Below are positions 6,993 through 14,723 of a stretch of DNA of 39,361 nucleotides, piece after piece. The stretch spans positions 1-39,361 of the forward strand of contig JADHUQ010000002.1 of NCBI GenBank assembly GCA_016784425.1, given 5' to 3'. The translations under genes and the position numbers were made by a program. Origin of the DNA: Candidatus Delongbacteria bacterium. GTDB lineage: Bacteria > CAIWAD01 > BS150m-G50. The notes beneath the pieces are model-generated. The model was given only the letters and a program-made list of their open reading frames with translations, was not told the origin of the DNA and did no database searches. How positions within the stretch are numbered: position 1 is the stretch's first letter; each line of letters opens with the position of its first letter.

Positions 6993-8303
6993 ATGATGGT
7001 TAAGTTTTTGAAAGAAGGTGGTTTTCTCCCCTTTACTACCGGTATCCTGATGCTGGTTGCGGTCAGTCACACCACAGCGCAAATCACCGAATTGGAACCG
7101 CAGCTGCAGGACCATATCAGGGCAGCCTTGACAGATAACCTGGATCTTGACAGCTGGACAGAGCGGGTGACAGCCTCAGAAAAGAGGATTTCACAGGCGG
7201 GTGCCTGGCAGGATCCAATGCTCACGGTCGGTTTGATGAACCTCCCGGTAAATTCGTTTGATTTCAATCAGGAACCGATGACTGGTGCCTGGATCACACT
7301 GTCACAATCGATCCCACTCACTGACCGGTATTCAACCCAGCGGGACATAGCGACTCTCTCGACGGAACGGGTTGAAACAGAGCTTCTGGTGCGCCAATTC
7401 GACATCGCCGGGAGCATCGGTGAAGCCTGGTATGACTGGACTTTTTACAGGGCTGCGGTGGCTACACTCGACTCCACCATCGAGGTACTGGATCAGTTTC
7501 TCCAGATTGCGGGCAGCAAGTATGAGACCGGTTCCGGTTTGCTGCAGGATCTTTTCAAAATTGAGACTGAACAGGCCCGTCTGCTCGACAAGCGTGCGGT
7601 ACTTGCACAGATGGCAAAAACCACCGGTGAAAGAGTGGCAATCCTGCTGGGACGAGATCCGCTGGATGTACCACCAGCGCCCGGTTCAATCCCACAGCAA
7701 TTCACTCCACTGACGGATATCGGTCTGGACAGCCTGCTCATCAAAGACAGTCCCACCCTCGCTTCAACTCGCACCGGCCTGGAGATCACCCGCCGTCAGC
7801 TGGATCTGAAAAAAAGCTTACGCTGGCCCAATCTGAACCTGAATGCCGGGTACGGCTACCGCCAGGATGCAGCTGATGGAATGTCCCGGCCTGATTTTTT
7901 CAGCCTTACGGCCGGTATCTCTATTCCTGTCTTCGGTTCAGCCAAGCAGGGCGCCGCTGTTGAAGAAGCTGCCGCGGTATCACGAGAGCGGCAATCACAA
8001 TTGAACAACCAGCTCCTTCAACTCCGTTTTGCACTCCAGGCCTTACTGGATGAGGATTTACGATTGGATGAACAGATCACAATATACAGTAGCAACCTGC
8101 TACCGTTGGCAACGGCGACAGTGTCGGCTTCCATCTCAACCTATTCCGTGAATAAGACCGACATAGAGGCATTGCTGATGGCGCAGACAGCTCTGTTTAA
8201 TTCGAGACTGGAACTGATAGACCGGCTGCGTGATCGTGCGAAAACCCGGGTGAGAATTGCCGCCCTGGTCGGCAGCAGCGAGCTGATACTTCGCGACGAG
8301 TAG
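6993..8303 (+). CDS. Outer-membrane factor of a heavy-metal efflux pump (TolC/CusC family)
   Basis: The frame opens at 6984, but that ATG has no ribosome site; GAGG at 6986-6989 fits the tandem ATGs at 6993 and 6996 better. The product (about 436 residues) has a signal peptide (FLPFTTGILMLVAVSHTTAQ) and two repeated halves of long amphipathic helices typical of TolC-family proteins, e.g. the ISQAGAWQDPML, AGSKYETGSGLLQDLF and VNKTDIEALLMAQ regions. It has no lipobox, unlike E. coli CusC. It should form the trimeric outer-membrane duct for the RND exporter encoded by the next two genes. First gene of the operon, directly behind a sigma-54 promoter. Confidence 0.92.
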   Translation: MMVKFLKEGGFLPFTTGILMLVAVSHTTAQITELEPQLQDHIRAALTDNLDLDSWTERVTASEKRISQAGAWQDPMLTVGLMNLPVNSFDFNQEPMTGAWITLSQSIPLTDRYSTQRDIATLSTERVETELLVRQFDIAGSIGEAWYDWTFYRAAVATLDSTIEVLDQFLQIAGSKYETGSGLLQDLFKIETEQARLLDKRAVLAQMAKTTGERVAILLGRDPLDVPPAPGSIPQQFTPLTDIGLDSLLIKDSPTLASTRTGLEITRRQLDLKKSLRWPNLNLNAGYGYRQDAADGMSRPDFFSLTAGISIPVFGSAKQGAAVEEAAAVSRERQSQLNNQLLQLRFALQALLDEDLRLDEQITIYSSNLLPLATATVSASISTYSVNKTDIEALLMAQTALFNSRLELIDRLRDRAKTRVRIAALVGSSELILRDE

Positions 8304-8330
8304 CGCTTTCCTGAGGAGTACAAACCACTT

Positions 8331-8413
8331 ATAGTATTGCTTGCTTCGTTGCTGCAGGCAACGCTTTAGTAATTAATGACCGCTGAGGGGATTAGTTTGT
8401 GAAGCAATACTAT
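8331..8413 (+). repeat. Large stem-loop between OMF and adaptor genes (12-bp arms)
   Basis: ATAGTATTGCTT (8331-8342) and AAGCAATACTAT (8402-8413) are perfect inverted arms. Inside the loop CGTTGC-TGCAG-GCAACG (8347-8363) forms a second perfect 6-bp stem. This starts about 27 bases after the OMF stop codon. No U-run follows, so it is not a standard terminator; an mRNA-stability or processing element is possible. Confidence 0.7.
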
Positions 8414-8417
8414 GGGC

Positions 8418-8466
8418 CCGATGCTTTGCTGACCGCGCTTTAAAGGCGATTAATTCTAAGCATCGG
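8418..8466 (+). repeat. Second stem-loop just before the adaptor ribosome site (9-bp arms)
   Basis: CCGATGCTT (8418-8426) pairs perfectly with AAGCATCGG (8458-8466). The arm ends seven bases before the GAGGTG ribosome site of the adaptor gene, so folding could affect its translation. Together with the stem-loop at 8331-8413 it fills most of the 181-base gap. Confidence 0.65.
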
Positions 8467-8484
8467 TATAACAGAGGTGATAGA

Positions 8485-10218
8485 ATGGATAGAAAGAGAA
8501 TGGGGATTATGACAGCTGCCCTCCTGTCCGGGCTGGTCATACTGTTGTCTGCAGGCTACCTGATTGTCCCCATAACTAATGCTGAGAGTGGAGCTGCCGT
8601 CTACAGTGACCTCCATGTCGACTCCATGCATCCCTGGATTGCTTCTGAGGGACCCGGGAAATGCTCTATCTGCGGGATGAAGCTGAGCCAGGTTCAGGGT
8701 CACCGGCCGGGGACCACCCTGCCGGCTGTCGATAACCTGTATGTCACTCCCTCCAATCCGATGTGGGTCCACGAGGGGCCTGGTGAGCACCCTGAGACTG
8801 GTGAACAGTTGATCCCGATCAAGCAATCACCCTATTATCAAGCGCCGGTGGAGGATCATGCAGAGGATCACGATCAGTCCGGCATGTCAATGCAGGAATC
8901 TCCTGCAGCCGTCTCACACAGCCAGGAGGGGGATGAAGCGCAGCTCTATACCTGTGGCATGCACCCGGATGTAATACAGGATGAACCGGGAACCTGCCCG
9001 ATCTGCAGTATGAATCTGACCCCGATCCGCGGTTCCGGCAGGTCATCCACCACTGGTGAGCGTGAGATTGCCTATTGGGTTGCCCCGATGGATCCCGGTT
9101 TTATTTCGGATACACCCGGCAAGTCGCCGATGGGAATGGATCTCGTCCCGGTCTACGCTGATCAACTGAGCGAGGGGACAGTACAGATCGATCCGGTAAC
9201 CCTGCAGAGCATCGGCGTGAGAACAGAACCTGCAACGATGAGAGATCTGGCCCGATCGATCCGTTCCAATGGGATCGTAAAAGTCGCCGAGGATTCTGAA
9301 TTTAAATTGAATGCCAGAATATCCGGCTGGGTTGAGCGACTGCATGTGTCACGAACCGGTGACCGGGTAGTGGCTGGTCAACCGCTGCTTGACATCTACA
9401 GTCCCCAGCTGGTTTCCGCACAGAAAGATCTTTTGCTCGCAATGCGCAGCGGATCAAGCAGCAGTTCCAGGCTGGTCGCAGCCGTACGCCAGCGTCTGCG
9501 ATTCTGGAATATCTCAGAAGCGCAGATCGACGAACTTGCAGGAACCGGGCAGATCAGGCAGTCGCTGACCCTGACCAGTCCCGGCACCGGTATTGTGCTC
9601 CACAAGAATGTTGTCGAGGGATCGTCAGTCAGCGCGGGAATGGACCTGTTCAGAATTGCCGACCTTGAAACCCTCTGGGTTATCGCCCAGATTTACGAGT
9701 ACGAGGTTCCCTGGATCTCCATCGGGGATAAGGTGGAAATCCGCTCCCCCTATGATCCCGGTCTGACTGTCACAGGTACCTTGTCTTTCATCTATCCAAC
9801 CCTGGATACCAGGTCCAGAACAGTCGAGCTCCGCATCGTTATTCCGAATCCGGACTTGCGCTTCAAACCGGAGATGTATGTTGATGTCACAATCCAGACC
9901 TCCTCGCGGGAGGATGTTGTAGCGGTTCCCAAATCGGCCGTAATCAGGACAGGTGAACGGGACCTTGTCTTCGTACAGAGGGGACAGGGGCGGTTTGAAC
10001 CGGTTGAGGTACATCTTGGCCTGGAAGCCGGTCGCTACTACGAAATCGCCCACGGTCTGCAGGCCGGCGAAGAGGTTGTTGTTTCTGCACAGTTCCTGCT
10101 GGACAGCGAGGCAAAACTGCAGGAAGCTATCCAGCGACGGATTCAGCAAAGAAAACAGCCGGGTAAATCGAACCCCGTCACCACAGAAACATCTCCCGGT
10201 AGTCAGCATCAGCACTGA
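8485..10218 (+). CDS. RND efflux periplasmic adaptor (CusB family) with four HMBD-like repeats
   Basis: The ATG follows GAGGTG at six bases. The 577-residue protein has an N-terminal membrane/signal segment (about 8-30), then four HMBD-like repeats. Repeats 1 (about 43-70, CSICGMKL) and 3 (about 154-182, TCPICSMNL) keep their cysteines. Repeats 2 (about 84-112) and 4 (about 196-226, MDPGFISDTPGKSPMGMDLVPV) have lost them. The classic CusB adaptor follows (about 230-540): alpha-hairpin around SPQLVSAQKDL, lipoyl halves (ISGWVERLHV; SPGTGIVLHK), beta-barrel and membrane-proximal domain. The C-terminus ends in HQH. CusB delivers Cu(I)/Ag(I) to CusA, and the repeats would pre-load metal. E. coli CusB lacks such repeats because CusF supplies metal there; here they are fused. 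Confidence 0.93.
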   Translation: MDRKRMGIMTAALLSGLVILLSAGYLIVPITNAESGAAVYSDLHVDSMHPWIASEGPGKCSICGMKLSQVQGHRPGTTLPAVDNLYVTPSNPMWVHEGPGEHPETGEQLIPIKQSPYYQAPVEDHAEDHDQSGMSMQESPAAVSHSQEGDEAQLYTCGMHPDVIQDEPGTCPICSMNLTPIRGSGRSSTTGEREIAYWVAPMDPGFISDTPGKSPMGMDLVPVYADQLSEGTVQIDPVTLQSIGVRTEPATMRDLARSIRSNGIVKVAEDSEFKLNARISGWVERLHVSRTGDRVVAGQPLLDIYSPQLVSAQKDLLLAMRSGSSSSSRLVAAVRQRLRFWNISEAQIDELAGTGQIRQSLTLTSPGTGIVLHKNVVEGSSVSAGMDLFRIADLETLWVIAQIYEYEVPWISIGDKVEIRSPYDPGLTVTGTLSFIYPTLDTRSRTVELRIVIPNPDLRFKPEMYVDVTIQTSSREDVVAVPKSAVIRTGERDLVFVQRGQGRFEPVEVHLGLEAGRYYEIAHGLQAGEEVVVSAQFLLDSEAKLQEAIQRRIQQRKQPGKSNPVTTETSPGSQHQH

Positions 10219-10312
10219 AACGGAATACGGCTTGAAATACTTATACCCGGATCGCAGCAACGACTGTGTTTATCACAAAGCAGTATCACCGAGATTGCAT
10301 TAGAGGCCGAAC

Positions 10313-13300
10313 ATGAACCTGATCGAACGCATCATCGATGGAAGCATTAAGAATCGGCTTCTGATAATTCTCGTTACCCTGGCTCTCGTGGCGATGGGAA
10401 CCTATTCCCTCCTGACCATACCGGTTGACGCGATTCCCGACCTGTCCGATGTCCAGGTGATCGTAATCGCCGATTACCCCGGCCAGTCCCCCCAGGTTGT
10501 CGAGGACCAGATTATCTACCCCCTGACCACCGCACTGTTATCGGTCCCCTTCGTGAAAGATGTACGGGGCTACAGTTTCTTCAATTTTGGTATGGTGTAT
10601 CTGCTTTTTGAGGATGGCACCGATCTCTACTGGGCCAGGAGCCGGGTGCTGGAATATCTGAACCAGGCCGCCCAGAGAATGCCGGAAGGGGTTACCCCCC
10701 GGCTCGGTCCGGATGCCACCGGCCTGGGCTGGATCTACCAGTATACACTCGAATCGGATAACCACTCACTGCAGGAACTCCGCTCGCTGCAGGACTGGTA
10801 TATGCGGTATGAATTACAGACCGTTCCCGGTGTTGCCGAGGTGGCCAGTCTCGGTGGCTTCGTCAAACAATACCAGGTAGCCGTTGACCCGGATCGTCTG
10901 GCCGCACTGGGGATTCCCCTGCAGAAAGTGAAAATGGCGCTGGCTGCTTCGAATAATGATGTCGGGGGCAGGCTGATTGAGATGGCAGAGACCGAGTATT
11001 TCGTCAGGGGTCTGGGTTACCTGAGTGGAGATACCGACGCTGATATCATTGCCCAGATTGAGAGTATTGCGCTGGGTGTCAATGAGAACGGATTCCCGAT
11101 TCTGCTGAAACAGGTCGCAAATGTTGCAGTGGGTCCCGAGTTACGCCGTGGAATAGCAGAATGGAATGGGGAAGGGGAGACGGTGGGAGGAATTGTGGTC
11201 CTCCGGTTTGGTGAGAACGCCCTGGCGGTGATCAAGCGGGTTCAGGCCAAATTGCACGATCTGGAAACAGGTCTCCCGGAAGGGGTGAGAATTGTTACCG
11301 CTTATGACAGGTCAGATCTCATCTATCGGGCCATCGACACCCTGAAAGAAAAACTGACCGAGGAGATGATTGTCGTTGCTCTGATAATTCTCATCTTCCT
11401 GCTCCATTTCAGGAGTGCCCTGGTACCGATCCTGGCGCTGCCGGCAGGTGTACTGATTTCCTTCATGGTGATGAAGTGGATGGGGATTAACGCCAATATC
11501 ATGTCGTTGGGAGGTATTGCCATTGCGATTGGAGTGATGGTCGATGCCTCAGTAGTCATGGTGGAGAACGCCCACAAACATCTCGAAAGGGACAGTGGCG
11601 ACAAAACCCACGCGCAGATCATCTCTGAAGCCGCCCGGGAGGTTGGACCCGCGCTTTTCTTCAGCCTGTTGATAATAACTGTCAGTTTCTTCCCGGTTTT
11701 CAGTTTACAGGCCCAGGAAGGGAGGCTGTTCAGTCCGCTGGCATTTACCAAAACCTTTGCCATGGGGGCTTCAGCCATTCTGGCGATTACTATTGTACCG
11801 GTGCTCATGGTGATATTTGTGCGTGGCAAAATCATAAACGAGGCTAAAAATCCACTCTCGCGTTTCTTTATCTGGCTTTACCGACCCTTCATCAAAACAG
11901 TTCTTCGCCGACCGCTGCTGGTACTGCTCGGCAGCGTGATCGTTCTGGGGATTACCTACTTCCCTTACAGCAGGTTGGGGAGCGAGTTCATGCCACCGCT
12001 GAACGAAGGTGACCTGCTCTATATGCCGACCACACCACCTGGAATCTCCCCGGAGAAAGCGAGGGAGTTACTGCAACAGACTGATCGTATTATCGCCAGT
12101 TTCCCCGAAGTTGAACATGCCTTCGGCAAGATTGGTCGAGCTGAAACCGCCACCGATCCGGCACCGCTGTCGATGATTGAAACCACCATCATTCTGAAAA
12201 AGGACAGATCAGAATGGCGGGCAGGGGTAGACCTTGATTCCCTGGTAAAAGCGCTGGATGCGGCCATTCAATTTCCCGGTTTGACCAACGCCTGGACGAT
12301 GCCGATCAAGACCCGCATCGATATGCTCTCGACCGGGATCAAGACACCGGTCGGCATCAAGATTATGGGTGATGATCTGGAACAGCTGGCCCGGTTGGGG
12401 GAACAGATTGAAGCTGCGGTCAGTACAGTTGAGGGAGTTACTTCAGCCTATGCTGAACGGGCGATTGGCGGCAAGTATATAGACATCCGGATTAACCGTG
12501 AACAGATCGCCAGGCTGGGCTTGACCGTCGGCGATGTACAGGCTGTTATTATGACTGCTCTGGGAGGGATGAATGTCACCTGGACTGTGGAGGGTCAGGC
12601 GCGCTATCCGGTGAATGTCAGGTATCTGCGTGAACGGAGGGATGACATTTCCGATATATCCCGTATCAGAGTTCCGACCCCCGCCGGTGGGCAGGTCCCG
12701 CTCGGTCAACTGTCCGATATCAGGATTGTCGATGGCCCGCCGATGATAAAAACAGAGAACGCCCGCAAGACAGTCTGGGTCTATGTGGATACGAGGGACA
12801 GCGATATCGGTGGATTTGTGGAGCGGCTGCAGCAGGTTGTCAGGAGCGAGATCGATCTTCCGATCGGTTATTCGATAGTCTGGTCCGGTCAATTCGAATA
12901 CATGGAAAGGGCGAGCAAGCGGCTCAAACTGATCATACCGTTGACCCTGCTTATCATCTTCTTCCTGCTGTATGTCCACTTCGGCAATGTCACGGAGTCG
13001 CTGGTGGTCATGCTCACCCTCCCCTTTGCCATGGTGGGGGGAATCTGGCTGATGTATATCCTCGGTTTCAACTCTTCCGTTGCGGTTGCCGTCGGCTTTA
13101 TTGCCCTGCTCGGTCTGGCTGCGGAAACCGGTGTGGTGATGCTGGTGTATCTGGATGAATCCTTCCAGCGTTACACGGACGAAAATCGGATGCGTTACCG
13201 GTCAGATCTCAGAGGTGCCATCATGGAGGGGGCGGTGGATCGTGTGCGTCCCAAGCTGATGACGGTGGCGACCACCCTGATCGGTCTGTTACCGATCATG

Positions 13301-13483
13301 TTTGGCACATCCACCGGATCCGAGATTATGAAAAGGATTGCCGCGCCAATGGTCGGCGGACTGATCTCCTCCACCATTCTGACCCTCATCATCCTGCCTG
13401 CCGTGTACTATCTGATCAAGAGCAGGAGGGTCAGCCCGGATCCTGCGGTGGTAAAACCCACCAGTCCTGAAGGCGCCCGGTAG
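10313..13483 (+). CDS. Heavy-metal RND transporter, Cu(I)/Ag(I) type (CusA family)
   Basis: This is the inner-membrane proton-driven exporter of the tripartite pump. At 1056 residues it has full family length, with two sets of six transmembrane helices, the HME signature region MSLGGIAIAIGVMVDASVVMVENAHKH (split over TM4), and large periplasmic loops. The three methionines that bind Cu(I)/Ag(I) in E. coli CusA appear conserved by local context: LLYMPTTPPG, PLSMIETTI and TRIDMLSTG. This favours monovalent copper/silver over Zn/Co/Ni (CzcA type). It is third in the operon, 94 bases after the adaptor gene, which contain no strong terminator. A terminator-like hairpin follows the stop codon. Confidence 0.95.
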   Translation: MNLIERIIDGSIKNRLLIILVTLALVAMGTYSLLTIPVDAIPDLSDVQVIVIADYPGQSPQVVEDQIIYPLTTALLSVPFVKDVRGYSFFNFGMVYLLFEDGTDLYWARSRVLEYLNQAAQRMPEGVTPRLGPDATGLGWIYQYTLESDNHSLQELRSLQDWYMRYELQTVPGVAEVASLGGFVKQYQVAVDPDRLAALGIPLQKVKMALAASNNDVGGRLIEMAETEYFVRGLGYLSGDTDADIIAQIESIALGVNENGFPILLKQVANVAVGPELRRGIAEWNGEGETVGGIVVLRFGENALAVIKRVQAKLHDLETGLPEGVRIVTAYDRSDLIYRAIDTLKEKLTEEMIVVALIILIFLLHFRSALVPILALPAGVLISFMVMKWMGINANIMSLGGIAIAIGVMVDASVVMVENAHKHLERDSGDKTHAQIISEAAREVGPALFFSLLIITVSFFPVFSLQAQEGRLFSPLAFTKTFAMGASAILAITIVPVLMVIFVRGKIINEAKNPLSRFFIWLYRPFIKTVLRRPLLVLLGSVIVLGITYFPYSRLGSEFMPPLNEGDLLYMPTTPPGISPEKARELLQQTDRIIASFPEVEHAFGKIGRAETATDPAPLSMIETTIILKKDRSEWRAGVDLDSLVKALDAAIQFPGLTNAWTMPIKTRIDMLSTGIKTPVGIKIMGDDLEQLARLGEQIEAAVSTVEGVTSAYAERAIGGKYIDIRINREQIARLGLTVGDVQAVIMTALGGMNVTWTVEGQARYPVNVRYLRERRDDISDISRIRVPTPAGGQVPLGQLSDIRIVDGPPMIKTENARKTVWVYVDTRDSDIGGFVERLQQVVRSEIDLPIGYSIVWSGQFEYMERASKRLKLIIPLTLLIIFFLLYVHFGNVTESLVVMLTLPFAMVGGIWLMYILGFNSSVAVAVGFIALLGLAAETGVVMLVYLDESFQRYTDENRMRYRSDLRGAIMEGAVDRVRPKLMTVATTLIGLLPIMFGTSTGSEIMKRIAAPMVGGLISSTILTLIILPAVYYLIKSRRVSPDPAVVKPTSPEGAR

Positions 13484-13504
13484 ATCCGCATCAAACAGCT
13501 CCTG

Positions 13505-13523
13505 AAATTGAAAGATCCATTCA
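13505..13523 (+). promoter_or_regulatory. Upstream activator element, copy 3
   Basis: AAATTGAAAGATCCATTCA shares 16 of 19 bases with copy 1. It lies 75 bp upstream of the -24 GG of the sigma-54 promoter at 13597. It is in opposite orientation to copies 1 and 2, as tolerated for enhancers, and overlaps the 5' arm of the cusA terminator hairpin. Confidence 0.65.
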
Positions 13524-13544
13524 GTACTGGATGGATCTTTTTTA
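13511..13544 (+). terminator. Rho-independent terminator of the efflux operon
   Basis: AAAGATCCAT, a 10-base loop (TCAGTACTGG), then ATGGATCTTT followed by TTTATT form a perfect 10-bp stem with a T-tract, 28 bases after the cusA-like stop codon. Confidence 0.85.
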
Positions 13545-13596
13545 TTACCCAGCTGTCATCTAAATCTAAGATGTTATATATCAATATATTACATAT

Positions 13597-13612
13597 TGGC
13601 ACACTTGTTGCT
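13597..13612 (+). promoter_or_regulatory. Sigma-54 (-24/-12) promoter for the second HMBD gene
   Basis: TGGCACA-CTTG-TTGCT matches the consensus at all but one weak position, with exact 12-bp GG-to-GC spacing. It is flanked upstream by AT-rich DNA and the activator element at 13505-13523. The predicted start near 13623 gives a leader of about 75 bases to the ATG at 13701. Confidence 0.85.
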
Positions 13613-13700
13613 GATAATCATTATCAAATAGAGATTTTCAGCGATGACTGAACTGAGAACAGTTTGAACTTAACACCAAATGAAGATAAGGGAGAAAAAA

Positions 13701-14222
13701 ATGTTTAGTAGAATCAGTAGAACATTGGGCTTTATGATGGTAGTAGCTTTAGCTGGTGCGCCACTGTTGGTGAATAGTGCAGTAGCCTGTGATGGTTGTA
13801 CGGGACACGCAAAAGTAGCAGTGCCCGACCAGGGTGAGCAGTACGGCACCATGAAGGCCAGCCAGGTTTCCTCAAGCCATGACGGCCATCAGGAAGCTCA
13901 TGGCATGATGGAGGCAATGGAACACGCCAAAGGAACCAGCCTGGGAATGATCATGACGGCTGAGCATCTGTACAGCTGTCCGATGCACCCGGAAGTCGTT
14001 GCCGTCGACGCAGAAACCACCTGTCCCCTCTGTAACATGAACCTAACCCCGATGAGTCAGGATGATGTTGTCAAATTGCGCAGCTCCCATCCTGAGGCTT
14101 GCCCGATGGATCCAATCGTGGTCGCAGGAAACAGCGACGTAGAAACCTGTCCGATCTGCAAGATGGATCTTACAGAGATTCAGCTGCCAGATATGGAAAG
14201 TGGACATGTGCATCGCCAGTAG
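13701..14222 (+). CDS. Secreted small protein with tandem HMBD motifs
   Basis: The ATG at 13701 is preceded by GGGAG at a good distance; an in-frame ATG at 13680 lacks a ribosome site. The 173-residue product has a signal peptide (about 1-29), a CDGCTGH motif just after cleavage, and a Met/His-rich linker (SSHDGHQEAHGMMEAMEH). Two HMBD-like motifs follow: YSCPMHPEV...TCPLCNMNLTPM and ACPMDPIVV...TCPICKMDL. It aligns along its length with the product of 5108-5689, so the pair are paralogues. With its own sigma-54 promoter and activator element, it is probably an abundant periplasmic Cu/Ag-binding protein that feeds or protects the pump (inference). Confidence 0.87.
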   Translation: MFSRISRTLGFMMVVALAGAPLLVNSAVACDGCTGHAKVAVPDQGEQYGTMKASQVSSSHDGHQEAHGMMEAMEHAKGTSLGMIMTAEHLYSCPMHPEVVAVDAETTCPLCNMNLTPMSQDDVVKLRSSHPEACPMDPIVVAGNSDVETCPICKMDLTEIQLPDMESGHVHRQ

Positions 14223-14723
14223 GCTGCTGTCGGTTGACAATAGCGATATTGTTGATAACAGGCTATAAAGGCTTTCAAAAAGGACAGATTGCTCTTTGCT
14301 TGAAGGAGAGGATAGTGAGGGCAGACGATCGGCCAGTGTCACCTGATACTGGCTGATCTCTTTTAGGTCAGCTTCGATTACCTCCGGACTGTTCAAGCAG
14401 GAGCTGCCAGCTTCGGGGAGAAAGGGGGCTGTTCGGTTAAGATAATTGTGTCATACCATATTGAATCAGCGTTTCACAGAAGTGTGCCCGGCAATAATCG
14501 GGGAAAACCGGGTTCGGAAAAACAGTGCTGCTTGCACAACGCCTGCCTGTAAGCTACTTTGCACCTGAGCTCTCTTCGTTGTTGTTTCCGGGTCACAAAG
14601 GAATTCTGCTCCGAAGGGCCAGGCTCAATAGTTTTACCTGAAAGCATTCCGGGATTCCTCGGAAAGATCAGCTGCCACGATGCTGCGCAAACTCTGCACA
14701 GACTAACAGGAAAGCCGGATGAT
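14223..14723. other. Intergenic region between metal island and polysaccharide operon
   Basis: In 501 bases I see a terminator-like hairpin at 14327-14358 and no convincing gene. The GT2 frame extends back to a TTG at 14559, but that extension (MHLSSLRCCFRVTKEF...) is not membrane-like and has no ribosome site, so I treat it as untranslated. The AT-rich stretch 14440-14470 may contain the polysaccharide-operon promoter. No sigma-54 consensus or activator element is present here, so I do not place the next operon in the same regulon. Confidence 0.45.
14327..14358 (+). terminator. Probable terminator after the second HMBD gene
   Basis: GATC-g-GCCAGT-g-TC, loop ACCT, GA-t-ACTGGC-t-GATC forms a long stem with a few mismatches, followed by CTCTTTT. 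It lies about 105 bases after the HMBD stop codon. Confidence 0.55.

Noticed and set aside
14559..14723. N-terminal extension of the GT2 gene to a TTG at 14559
   Set aside because: The extension is unlike GT2 N-termini and has no ribosome site; the ATG at 14724 begins directly with the expected membrane helix.
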